From: JBBRGG01 sp038240875
Lineage (GTDB): Bacteria > Planctomycetota > Phycisphaerae > Phycisphaerales > UBA1924
Reading direction: 5' to 3'
Length of the DNA: 10,868 nt
NCBI GenBank assembly: GCA_038240875.1
Contig: JBBRGG010000123.1
Location: forward strand, 1-10,868
The translations under genes and the position numbers were made by a program. This document shows, in pieces, positions 1 to 6,334 of this stretch; position 1 is the first letter of the stretch, and each line of letters starts with the position of its first letter. Under the pieces are notes generated by a model. The model was given only the letters and a program-made list of their open reading frames with translations. It made no database searches and had not been told where the DNA came from.

Positions 1-220
1 GGTTGCTGTCCATGATCAAGCCATGCTGGCCGCCTTCAAGCTTTTCGAGTTCGCCGGTGCGAAAGTTGCCCGATTGCTTCAACAAATTATCGACTAGCGT
101 GGTCTTGCCATGGTCGACGTGCGCGATGATCGCGACGTTGCGGATGGTTGGATTACGCCGAACATCCCCTTCGAGAAGCTTCGAATGGGCGGTTGCGGCG
201 ATCGTAGATTCATTGCTCAT
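1..220 (-). CDS. typA: GTP-binding protein TypA/BipA, N-terminal fragment (cut by window edge)
   Basis: Only the first 73 codons lie in the window; the gene continues off its left edge. The translated N-terminus reads MSNESTIAATAHSK, then a stretch with NVAIIAHVDHGKTTLVDNLL, which holds the G1/P-loop (AHVDHGKT, residues about 33-40) of translational GTPases. It goes on to a Gly/Glu-rich segment ending IMDSN, the point where TypA/BipA has its conserved MDSNDLE region before the G2 loop. The HVDHGKTT loop plus the following LVDxLLxQSG is typical of TypA, a ribosome-associated GTPase of the EF-G/LepA superfamily linked to 50S assembly and stress or cold growth. About 20 residues precede the core, slightly longer than in E. 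coli TypA. The chosen ATG (218-220) has no strong Shine-Dalgarno sequence, so the start is less certain than the identity. Confidence 0.9.
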   Translation of the reverse strand, partial: MSNESTIAATAHSKLLEGDVRRNPTIRNVAIIAHVDHGKTTLVDNLLKQSGNFRTGELEKLEGGQHGLIMDSN

Positions 221-646
221 AACTTCGTCTTTGCTCGTGAAAGTGTCCGGCTCGGCCTGCTTCGCTTGGTCTACTCGACCAGGCAAGCCCACTCCTGCCG
301 TCTCTTCGCGCACCACAACAACAGGACTCGCCTGGAGTTCCGACATCGCCTAAACCGATCAGGGTACCGACTATAGGTCGCCCCCCACTCGCTTCCAATA
401 CCCCACCCTTCCATTCCGCCCGCAGAGCGATTCCACACACCCCGCACACGCCGCGCATTCCCATCGAACCCCCACTTAACACGATTCAAATCATGGCATT
501 CTTCTTCCTGTATGGCACCTTGTATCCAAGGCCCCGCGGCGACTTCCGGGTGCTCTGCCTTCCACATCGCGGTGAACGCCGCTGATCGCTCCCCGGAGGG
601 GAACAGCAATCAGCGACCCCGCAACAGATGAGATCGGAGCCCAACG
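221..646. other. Divergent intergenic region between typA and the secreted-protein gene
   Basis: These 426 bases separate typA (leftward) from the secreted-protein gene (rightward) and should hold both promoters. I could not pick out a convincing -35/-10 pair on either strand. Open frames exist here on the minus strand, but they show no recognisable protein features and no ribosome binding site. The one clear structure is the hairpin at 581-614, listed separately. Confidence 0.5.
581..614 (+). promoter_or_regulatory. Leader hairpin upstream of the secreted-protein gene
   Basis: An imperfect inverted repeat can fold as GCTGAT, GCT, CCCC / loop GGA / GGGG, AGC, ATCAGC: 13 base pairs interrupted by a 1x1 mismatch (C587/A608) and a 3-base bulge (602-604). 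It ends 32 bases before the ATG at 647 and leaves the GGAG ribosome-binding motif (about 631-634) outside the fold. No T-run follows on either strand, so it is not a standard intrinsic terminator. It is probably in the 5' untranslated region and may affect mRNA stability or translation. That role is inferred. Confidence 0.4.
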
Positions 647-1453
647 ATGTTGTTCTCAAAGACGTCTCCTGCGCGTTTCATGGCTGCAACTGCCCTTACC
701 TTCGCTTGCCTTTCCACCTTCAACGCCGCCAACGCCCAGTCAACCACCTTCTACTCTGAAAACTTCGAGACCAGGACCAATTACCCCGAATGGTCCAGCA
801 ACATGACTCGCAACACCCAAGCACGCTCAGCCTTCACCGCGTTCAATGGCCGCAACGGTCGCCAGAACATCGTCCTCTCTCTTGGTGCTCTGCCCGCTCT
901 CCCGACTTCAGGCACGAACGGCTCTTCAGGAACTGGTGGCACTTCTGGTTCAAATACAGGCAACAACACCAGCGGCTTCACCGTCGGAACCGGCTCGCCC
1001 AATACCCCCACGACCAACCCCATCATCACTCAGCTTTCCTACATCTTCACCCTCAGCTTCGATCTTTACATCCTCGACTCCTGGGATGGCAACGAAGCCA
1101 CTTATGGCATCGACAAGCTCCTTGTCCGTGCCAACAACGCCCTTATTTTCAACCAGTCCTTCTCGAACCAAGCCGGTAACCCTCAGTCCTTCGCTGGTAC
1201 CCCAACCCAGTCCGGGTCGAACCTTGGTTTCCACTACTTCAATGATTCGATTTACCGCAACATCGCCATCAACTTCACCATCCCCGCTGGCCAGCCCCTG
1301 ACCCTTCTCTTCACCGATACTCTCGCCCAGAGCCTCGAAGACGAATCCTGGGGCATTGATAACATCAACGTTTCATACTCGGTTGTTCCCACCCCAGGCA
1401 CCGCGGCCTTCGCGGGCTTCTCGGCACTCTTTGCCGCCCGTCGCCGCCGTTGA
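647..1453 (+). CDS. Secreted protein with PEP-CTERM-like (VPTPG...RRRR) C-terminal sorting tail
   Basis: A 268-residue exported protein. Residues 1-30 form a signal peptide: a basic start with KTSPAR, a hydrophobic core FMAATALTFACLSTF, and probable cleavage after ANA, leaving Q31. Residues 87-124 are a Gly/Ser/Thr/Asn-rich low-complexity linker. The region 130-245 looks like a beta-sandwich with two similar motifs, LDSWDGNEATYGIDKLLV and EDESWGIDNINVSY, where Asp/Trp/Gly-rich turns may bind metal or carbohydrate. The last 22 residues are VPTPG, a short hydrophobic segment and RRRR, the planctomycete form of the PEP-CTERM signal processed by exosortase-type systems. The protein is therefore probably delivered to the cell surface or extracellular matrix. 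The start is supported by GGAG about 12 bases upstream. Ligand and specific function are unknown; no exosortase gene is in the window. Confidence 0.8.
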   Translation: MLFSKTSPARFMAATALTFACLSTFNAANAQSTTFYSENFETRTNYPEWSSNMTRNTQARSAFTAFNGRNGRQNIVLSLGALPALPTSGTNGSSGTGGTSGSNTGNNTSGFTVGTGSPNTPTTNPIITQLSYIFTLSFDLYILDSWDGNEATYGIDKLLVRANNALIFNQSFSNQAGNPQSFAGTPTQSGSNLGFHYFNDSIYRNIAINFTIPAGQPLTLLFTDTLAQSLEDESWGIDNINVSYSVVPTPGTAAFAGFSALFAARRRR

Positions 1454-1485
1454 TCTTGGTTTTCCAAACTACCCAGTGTAATAAA

Positions 1486-1514
1486 CAAGCCCACGGGTTA
1501 AACCTGTGGGCTTG
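1486..1514. terminator. Stem-loop between convergent genes, probable terminator
   Basis: A near-perfect inverted repeat, CAAGCCCACGGGT / TAA loop / ACCTGTGGGCTTG, gives a stem of about 13 pairs with one G-U wobble. It lies 32 bases after the secreted-protein stop codon and downstream of the leftward sigma-factor operon. Read on the minus strand it is followed by TTTATTA, closer to an intrinsic terminator for the operon. On the plus strand no T-run follows. It probably serves both genes. Confidence 0.65.
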
Positions 1515-1581
1515 ACGTTGAATCAAATGATTATGCGAGGATGAAACTCACAAAGAGCCTGTAGGTATGAGCAAGTTACTT

Positions 1582-1686
1582 GTCAGAAGAAGACTTTTCC
1601 GGTGATAACTTGTCGGATGATAACTTGTCCGGTGATGATTTGTCCGGTGATGATTAGTCCGGTGATAACTTGTCAGATGAAGACTT
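1582..1686 (-). repeat. Seven tandem 15-bp repeats encoding a K-[LS]-S-[PS]-[DE] pentapeptide
   Basis: Seven consecutive units of exactly 15 bases run from 1582 to 1686 with a plus-strand consensus of GTCCGGTGATAACTT. Read on the minus strand in the frame of the upstream gene, the units give KSSSD, KLSPD, stop-SSPD, KSSPD, KLSSD, KLSPE and KSSSD, then K and a TAA stop at 1576-1578. The third unit starts with TAA (1654-1656) where the other six have AAA or AAG, so the present gene ends inside the array. The two outermost units are almost identical to each other. An array in multiples of 15 keeps the frame if units are gained or lost. Confidence 0.9.
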
Positions 1687-3141
1687 CTTGGCCACAGGAT
1701 CTTGCAGCGGCCGCTGCCACCATATTAACCGAATAGTGCCATCTCCAGGCAATTGCGCGAGCGGATGATCATTCCCAAACGCGTTCGCTGATACGCCAGG
1801 CACACTAGGCATGTCATCGTTGCTGTTCGCTTCCAACGCCCACCAAGGCTCTTTCGCTCGGCCCGTTATCGCCAGCGAATTATCGATCGCGATCAGATCT
1901 CGCAAATCAAGATGGTTGCTCGCTCGCTCGTGCGAATCGTGACCCGAACTCTCACTAGTAGCGAGTAGGTCTTTGCCCGAGAAAATCTCGTCGATGAGCG
2001 CGTGATCTTGACGAAGGTCAGTTGGCAGCACACGAAGCGTCGATTCATAGTTAGATGTCAACCTAGTCGTTGCATCGTAGCCGCCACGCGTAATTTCATC
2101 GGTTGCCTTTACAGAGACAGCCACAAGGTTTATTGGTCGTGAGCTATTAGCAGGCAACTGGTGCCGAGTCGCAGGAAAAAGATTCATCGCCATCATCACA
2201 CCACCGGGTTTAGCACCTGCGTTGGTTTCGCTTGTGCAAACCTCACTCGATGCCGACGTGCTCGTGTCCCGAGCTTGCACTGAGCCTCGCGGCACTCCGC
2301 CACGGCTTTCTTCGTACGAGCTAGTATCGCCCATCCTTAGAGCTTGCGAAACACGCAACCGAGATCCATTCCCAACAGTGCTGCCACCAGAACCCAAACC
2401 AGAACCCAAACCAGAACCCAAACTAGATATAACATTAGAAGTATGCTGCTCGTTACCGACGCCAGCCACAAGCTGGTTCGTCGGGCTTAGTACATCGGCT
2501 CGCATCGCCTGTGTGTCTCGCATAGAAGGATTCGGCGTGCTAATCGCGTATCCACCACTACCGCCTGAGCCGGTGTTGTTTTTAGCAATCAACACTGGTT
2601 CAGTATTCTGTGGCAAGAGCCGGTTTGCCCGTTCGAGGATCGCCGCCGCTCCGACCGCGATGACCAACAAGCACGCGAGCATGACTCGCGCGACGGAAAT
2701 CTTTCGCTTTGTAGGACGAGAAACAAACGCGCCACGTTGCTGCGCTTTAGTAAGCACGATCCGGGTCAAGTCCGGGCATTTTGCACGCACATCAAATCCG
2801 CCCAGAATCCGCTTCATCCCCGCCAATTCGTCCACGCCACTAGGAATCCGAGTCAACTCATGAAGTGCCTCGCGCTGGCCAACGCGATCGCGCGTCCCGG
2901 CGGCATCAAGGTACGCATTAAGTCGCTGATTAATACTTCGTTCGCCGCCCATGCCAATCTTTCCGCCTGACCTGTCTGTAGCCGCCTCGTCTGCACCTAA
3001 ACCGTTGATTCCAAGTTCAAACAAGCCTGTTTCCCCGGACATGCCCGATCCACCAGCGTCACCACGTCCTTGCACGGGGCCAAATGCGCCTGAATCGCCG
3101 GGCATCTGCCACATGCCGCTCTGTTCATTTCGCGTGTTCAT
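1654..3141 (-). CDS. Single-pass membrane protein co-encoded with an ECF sigma factor; putative anti-sigma factor
   Basis: A 495-residue protein translationally coupled to the upstream sigma factor. Its ATG (3139-3141) overlaps the sigma TGA as ATGA, with AGGAGG 7 bases upstream; a GTG six bases earlier is too close to that site. Residues 1-65 are Gly/Met-rich. Residues 70-135 carry LNAYLDAAG, HELTRIPSGVDEL and DLTRIVLTKA, which follow the layout of zinc-finger anti-sigma (ZAS) domains (LxAYLDGE, HxxxCxxC, DLTxxVL). Here, however, Arg98 and Ser101 stand where the cysteines should be. After the basic stretch RPTKRK, one transmembrane helix lies at about 151-169, so the N-terminus should be cytoplasmic. 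The rest is a low-complexity external region with a GLGS repeat (about 242-250), one cysteine (near 302), and a Trp-containing segment RLIWWQRPLQDP near the end. It stops inside a pentapeptide repeat array. The anti-sigma role is inferred from context and weak similarity. Confidence 0.7.
   Translation of the reverse strand: MNTRNEQSGMWQMPGDSGAFGPVQGRGDAGGSGMSGETGLFELGINGLGADEAATDRSGGKIGMGGERSINQRLNAYLDAAGTRDRVGQREALHELTRIPSGVDELAGMKRILGGFDVRAKCPDLTRIVLTKAQQRGAFVSRPTKRKISVARVMLACLLVIAVGAAAILERANRLLPQNTEPVLIAKNNTGSGGSGGYAISTPNPSMRDTQAMRADVLSPTNQLVAGVGNEQHTSNVISSLGSGLGSGLGSGGSTVGNGSRLRVSQALRMGDTSSYEESRGGVPRGSVQARDTSTSASSEVCTSETNAGAKPGGVMMAMNLFPATRHQLPANSSRPINLVAVSVKATDEITRGGYDATTRLTSNYESTLRVLPTDLRQDHALIDEIFSGKDLLATSESSGHDSHERASNHLDLRDLIAIDNSLAITGRAKEPWWALEANSNDDMPSVPGVSANAFGNDHPLAQLPGDGTIRLIWWQRPLQDPVAKKSSSDKLSPD
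2387..2422 (-). repeat. Three tandem 12-bp repeats encoding Gly-Leu-Gly-Ser
   Basis: CCAGAACCCAAA occurs three times in perfect tandem (2387-2398, 2399-2410, 2411-2422). On the minus strand it encodes a GSGL repeat in the low-complexity external part of the anti-sigma-like protein. The 12-base unit preserves frame, so copy-number change would only alter linker length. Confidence 0.9.
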
Positions 3142-3734
3142 GCCCACGCCTCCTGACTCAGGTACGTCGGCGTCTTCTCAGACTCGCCCGCGATCGCGAG
3201 CACAGCGTCTCGCAACTTGATTCGCCCACGGTGCAAATGACTCTTGACCGTCCCCTCAGGAATCGCTAACTGCTCGCCAATCAACCAGATAGGCCAGTCG
3301 TGCTGGTGAAACAACACCACCACTTCACGTTGTTCATCTGAAAGAGTCATGAGCGCTCGCTGGAGCGTGTCCTTGTATGACGCCCGATAATCTGATTCTT
3401 CTACCTGATTGGCGGTCACCTTGGTCTCAACACATTCGCTGATGTAATCGCTTTCAGAGAGTGGCTTTTTCTTCTCTCGTATGTTCAGATACAAACGCCG
3501 AGCGATAGTGAAGAGCCAGGTCGAAAAGCGAAACCGAGGATCAAAGCGGTCAAGATTCGTAAGAACTCGCACAAACGCCTCTTGCGTCACGTCATCCGCG
3601 ACGTCATTGCGTCCTGTCAAACGAAGCAAATAGGCGTGCAGCGAGCCTTGGTGCGCACGAATAAGTACCTCGGCGGACGCTTTGTCCCCCGCCGCCGCCT
3701 TCAGGATCAGCTTGTGTTCGTCGGCTCGTTGCAT
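3138..3734 (-). CDS. RNA polymerase ECF-type sigma-70 family sigma factor
   Basis: A 198-residue protein with the two-domain ECF layout. Residues 21-90 form sigma region 2: AHQGSLHAYLLRLTG, then DVADDVTQEAFVRVL, which resembles the core-binding and -10 recognition helices, and FRFSTWLFTIARRLYLN. Residues 125-178 form region 4, the -35-binding helix-turn-helix: LSDEQREVVVLFH, then IGEQLAIPEGTVKSHLHRGR. The linker (about 91-120) is acidic. The length is normal for the family. The ATG at 3732-3734 is preceded by GGGGAAG at reasonable spacing. It is first in an operon with the putative membrane anti-sigma factor, whose start overlaps its stop by four bases. That arrangement is typical of ECF systems in which a membrane protein holds the sigma factor until a surface signal arrives. 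The stimulus and regulon cannot be read from the sequence; autoregulation is likely but no promoter motif was identified. Confidence 0.92.
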   Translation of the reverse strand: MQRADEHKLILKAAAGDKASAEVLIRAHQGSLHAYLLRLTGRNDVADDVTQEAFVRVLTNLDRFDPRFRFSTWLFTIARRLYLNIREKKKPLSESDYISECVETKVTANQVEESDYRASYKDTLQRALMTLSDEQREVVVLFHQHDWPIWLIGEQLAIPEGTVKSHLHRGRIKLRDAVLAIAGESEKTPTYLSQEAWA

Positions 3735-4076
3735 TCGTCACTTCCCCGAGTAGATCGCGTCTGATACAGAGTGTACCAGATCGGCTACCCACGCGGTTGC
3801 AAAGAATATGGCGATGTGTAGGAAATTGTGGGAGCGACTTAGAGATACGCAATCTGTATACGCCTTCTGAAGTAAACCAAAGTATGCCTGGATCCGATTT
3901 AGAGTAATTCATATCACGAAATCTTCACTTGTGTGTGTACCCTTTTTTCGTTAGGCAAGTTACAGAAATGTACTCCTGTTCGCGTGGAAGTCGTACAACT
4001 CTGCTTACGCTGCGTTCTCGCGACACATCTAAACAATGCGTTCGCAGAAGCGAACAATTGTCCAAGGAGCATCATC
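3735..4076. promoter_or_regulatory. Divergent control region between the sigma-factor operon and the Cys-rich exported protein gene
   Basis: These 342 bases must carry the promoters of the leftward sigma operon and the rightward exported-protein gene. No confident -35/-10 or ECF-type (GAAC/TCTA-like) promoter was recognised. Two near-copies of an 11-base word, CGACTTAGAGA (3835) and CGATTTAGAGT (3895), are spaced exactly 60 bases apart and could be chance. A hairpin at 4034-4060 sits just before the ribosome binding site and is listed separately. Confidence 0.45.
4034..4060 (+). promoter_or_regulatory. Hairpin directly upstream of the ribosome binding site
   Basis: GTTCGC, loop AGAA, GCGAAC (4040-4055) is a perfect 6-bp stem. 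CAAT (4034-4037) and ATTG (4057-4060) can extend it across a small internal bulge. It ends only a few bases before the AAGGAG ribosome binding site (about 4064-4069), so it could influence ribosome access. Function is inferred from position only. Confidence 0.35.
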
Positions 4077-5243
4077 ATGGCAGCGGATAGAAATGTGACC
4101 GTTTCGAGCCAGATGATTCCGATCCAGTTGAACACTACGGCTGAATGTGTAGGTGTGGCTGCGGGTGCGGGACACGGCGGGGGGCGACAGCGCACTCGCT
4201 CGTTTATTGATCGAGCGCTGAAAGCAGGCCGCTCGATTCTGTGTGGCGGGCTGGTTGCTTCGAGCTTGCTTGTTTCGATCAAGACCGCTGATGCGCAGCA
4301 ACACCGCGTTGCCTCCGTGCGGGTTTTGGTTGACGAGTGGAACTATGTCGCCGTCTACGACGAAGCTGGCGGAACCATCCCGGCTGGAACTGCTGTAAGT
4401 GCCGCTCGCGTGATTGCCTTCCGCGACCAGAGCAAAGTCGTTGGCGACAACCTCAGCATCGTCATGTACACCCTAGGCGAAGATTCAACGTGGACGCGCG
4501 ACACCTTCACGACGCAAGACCAGTGGAAGATCGTGCGGACCCTCAAAGAAGAGCTCTCTATTCCCGACACCGACGATCACCGCTGGGGCGTCGCGATCAA
4601 TGAAGAGAGTAATAGCCAAGTCGCGACCTCTGTTCTCATGAGCACCGGCGTGGTCGAAGGCGATCCCTTGGCGTTGGTTCTGTTGAATGCGCCCGACCCG
4701 GCCGAACTCACGCAATTGTTGGTGTGTGTGGGATACGCCGCCGCGAAAACGCCAACAGACTTTCCCGCCGACGAAAGCGACCCGATCGAAAAGATCGACC
4801 TGCTGGCGTACACGATCATGATCGAAGGCACCAAGCTCGAAGCGAGCACGCTCATCGTGGCCACCGAGATCTACAGTATTGGCTTTGGCGGCTCGCTGGT
4901 GGCTGTGATAGTGCCGATTTCGGATCGACCGATGGGACCGCCAACTCCCTGGACACCACCGGTTTGCACAGTCAGTCAAGGTTTGTTCCTGTGTACGTTT
5001 GAAATCACATGCGAAATTACGCGTACACAACGTTTCATAAGCAAGCGCACACAATCATGTGTGATTGCTGGCGTGAATACATACTGCGATCAACAAACTA
5101 TCTTGATATGTACCGAAACGCATAAATGTAAAGGCGCTTCAGTTCCGGGAGTAATTATAATCGGTACATGCGTGCAAAGCCGCTGGCTCCCCCCCCCCAA
5201 CTCCTGCTATACCATGTGGCCCTCTTGCGCCGATTGTTCCTAG
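4077..5243 (+). CDS. Exported protein of unknown function with Cys-rich C-terminus; end set by a poly-C tract
   Basis: A 388-residue protein I do not recognise. I chose ATG 4077 because AAGGAG lies 8 bases upstream; the frame stays open upstream to 3933 without a ribosome binding site. A long N-region with a basic stretch (GGGRQRTRSFIDRALK) leads to a hydrophobic segment at about 51-70 and a likely signal-peptidase site after TADAQ. Residues 75-285 form a globular region rich in beta-type sequence (VRVLVDEWNYVAVYDEAG, DNLSIVMYTLGEDSTW) with one cysteine. Residues 286-388 start with a Pro-rich hinge (RPMGPPTPWTPP) and hold 11 cysteines, suggesting disulfides outside the cytoplasm. The frame crosses ten consecutive C bases (5189-5198) and stops at 5241-5243. 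With one C fewer it would continue to TAA 5347-5349 (423 residues, 12 cysteines in the tail region), 4 bases before the next ATG. It is divergent from the sigma operon and may be a regulated target; that is inference. Confidence 0.72.
   Translation: MAADRNVTVSSQMIPIQLNTTAECVGVAAGAGHGGGRQRTRSFIDRALKAGRSILCGGLVASSLLVSIKTADAQQHRVASVRVLVDEWNYVAVYDEAGGTIPAGTAVSAARVIAFRDQSKVVGDNLSIVMYTLGEDSTWTRDTFTTQDQWKIVRTLKEELSIPDTDDHRWGVAINEESNSQVATSVLMSTGVVEGDPLALVLLNAPDPAELTQLLVCVGYAAAKTPTDFPADESDPIEKIDLLAYTIMIEGTKLEASTLIVATEIYSIGFGGSLVAVIVPISDRPMGPPTPWTPPVCTVSQGLFLCTFEITCEITRTQRFISKRTQSCVIAGVNTYCDQQTILICTETHKCKGASVPGVIIIGTCVQSRWLPPPNSCYTMWPSCADCS
5189..5198 (+). repeat. Poly-C tract of ten bases inside a coding region
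   Basis: Ten consecutive C bases lie in the 3' part of the Cys-rich exported-protein gene. The current frame reads PPP across the tract and then 14 more residues to a stop. A tract of nine (or twelve) would read TPAIPCGPLAPIVPRLDPLW and continue for 49 residues after the prolines, to TAA at 5347-5349. Such tracts are known sites of slipped-strand length change and also of sequencing error. Confidence 0.85.
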
Positions 5244-5353
5244 ACTTGATCCACTATGGCCATACATTGGCGATCAAAGCTTGCCCCGCAACTGTGACAT
5301 CGGTGCGGGCGGATGGGTCCCTCCGGATTCAGATTGTGCATGCAATTAAAACA

Positions 5354-6076
5354 ATGAGACAACAACCTACTAAGTTATCCACACTGCGACGAACAAAAAT
5401 GGTATGTTCTCTGTTCGTCGCTTTTTTGCTTTCACTCTTTGTGCAAGCCGGGTTTGTCTTATCTGGAACAATTCATGGTTTTTTTGTTGAAAGATATCGA
5501 AATCCATATAATCAACAAAGTTTATTTCTTCGTCTCACTAATATCAACTCTGATCTGCCAGGAAGTATTGGCATTTGGGTCTATCGTCCATTCGTAACAA
5601 TCGTGATCACATCATTTTTAAACAGAGGTGAATACAATTCATACACCAAAACGATCAAACATCCAGAATGGAGCAATTCAAAGAACTACTTGGCTAGCTA
5701 CACCAACGTGGATACTATAAATACTTTCGAAGTTGCTACCGGCTGGCCATTGCGATGTGTGGTAGCGGAAAATATGCACGGGGGGTCAGGGCGGGTCTCT
5801 TTAGTTTCTCTCCCCGGCCTCACCCAAGCCGATTACAGCATATTCGACATGCACTGGCGCTATTTGTGGTGGCGTGTCGCGGCAAACACGATATTCTGGG
5901 CGTGCGTGCTACTTCTACTCAGGCTTTACATGCCGCGAGCGATTCGCTTTCTTTGGCGGCTTCGTTCTTTCCTTCGGGTTCGCCGTGGGCAATGCCCATC
6001 GTGTGGCTATCCAGTGCCCGGCCTTGCGATGTGTCCTGAGTGTGGCACACGTGTGGATGCGAAAAAACTTCTATAA
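5354..6076 (+). CDS. Two-helix membrane protein with C-terminal zinc ribbon (planctomycete family)
   Basis: A 240-residue protein starting at ATG 5354, with a basic N-terminus (MRQQPTKLSTLRRTK) followed by transmembrane helix 1 (about 17-38). A 135-residue, probably periplasmic region contains GWPLR at about 130-134. Helix 2 follows at about 173-196, then a basic stretch (RFLWRLRSFLRVRR) and a zinc ribbon with Cys214, Cys217, Cys227 and Cys230 in CPSCGYPV and CPECGT. This architecture (helix, GWPxR, second helix, basic linker, CPxCGY...CPECG) recurs in uncharacterised planctomycete membrane proteins, and the ribbon should be cytoplasmic. No clear ribosome binding site precedes ATG 5354 or the later ATG 5399. 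The frame is open back to 5168, but that part is not protein-like. Codons 1-130 are markedly AT-rich compared with neighbouring genes. It probably forms an operon with the Cys-rich exported protein. Function is unknown. Confidence 0.8.
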   Translation: MRQQPTKLSTLRRTKMVCSLFVAFLLSLFVQAGFVLSGTIHGFFVERYRNPYNQQSLFLRLTNINSDLPGSIGIWVYRPFVTIVITSFLNRGEYNSYTKTIKHPEWSNSKNYLASYTNVDTINTFEVATGWPLRCVVAENMHGGSGRVSLVSLPGLTQADYSIFDMHWRYLWWRVAANTIFWACVLLLLRLYMPRAIRFLWRLRSFLRVRRGQCPSCGYPVPGLAMCPECGTRVDAKKLL

Positions 6077-6334
6077 AATGGAGGGTAAATAGCGATTAGA
6101 CACAGGCGGTAATTCTGTGCCACGAGAAGGGCCAGGCATTTTGTGTGATACGAATTCGCGATGAAACTCAGGCAAATATGTAGAGAATGAAGCCCCTCTC
6201 GGAGAGAGGAAGTACCCAAGTCTCGCTGAGTTTCTGTGACGATTTGTATAAGTCACGAACAAACCAAAACAAAACACGACCCGAGAATTATTCTCAGATT
6301 CTGTGGTCGTGCTTAGGTTTAATCTAACTTATAT
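6077..6334. other. Intergenic region between the zinc-ribbon gene and the convergent pseudogene
   Basis: The only structures seen are a small hairpin CCTCTC-GGA-GAGAGG at 6195-6209, with no T-run after it, and the terminator at 6262-6311. No plausible gene was found on either strand. Confidence 0.5.
6262..6311 (-). terminator. Rho-independent terminator for the HAF-repeat pseudogene
   Basis: On the minus strand CACGACC and GGTCGTG (6305-6311 with 6275-6281) form a 7-bp outer stem around a nested hairpin GAGAA/TAA/TTCTC. The sequence TTTTGTTTTGGTTT follows directly. A stem plus T-rich run is the usual intrinsic-terminator layout. It lies 24 bases after the final stop codon of the pseudogene, on its own strand. 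It could also stop rightward transcription from the zinc-ribbon gene. Confidence 0.65.

Noticed and set aside
271..609. 112-codon minus-strand open frame upstream of typA
   Set aside because: No ribosome binding site, no recognisable domain, and it spans the presumed promoter region and the leader hairpin; composition looks like a chance frame in GC-rich DNA.
1384..1453. LPXTG-type sortase signal in the secreted protein
   Set aside because: The motif is VPTPG rather than LPXTG and the context is Gram-negative planctomycete-like; the PEP-CTERM-like reading fits better.
1582..1686. CRISPR-like array
   Set aside because: The units are contiguous 15-mers with no spacers and are in frame with a coding sequence.
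3835..3905. Two 11-base near-repeats 60 bases apart as regulator sites
   Set aside because: Only 9 of 11 bases agree and they are AT-biased; too weak to call without comparison to relatives.
3933..4076. 48-codon upstream extension of the Cys-rich exported protein
   Set aside because: The ATG at 4077 has AAGGAG at good spacing, and the extension covers the hairpin and probable promoter region.
4485..5054. 189-codon minus-strand open frame inside the Cys-rich exported-protein gene
   Set aside because: Shadow of the plus-strand gene; no start signal and no recognisable motif.
5168..5353. 62-codon N-terminal extension of the zinc-ribbon membrane protein
   Set aside because: It overlaps the Cys-rich gene and the poly-C tract in another frame, lacks a ribosome binding site, and its sequence is not family-like; the basic N-terminus before helix 1 fits ATG 5354.
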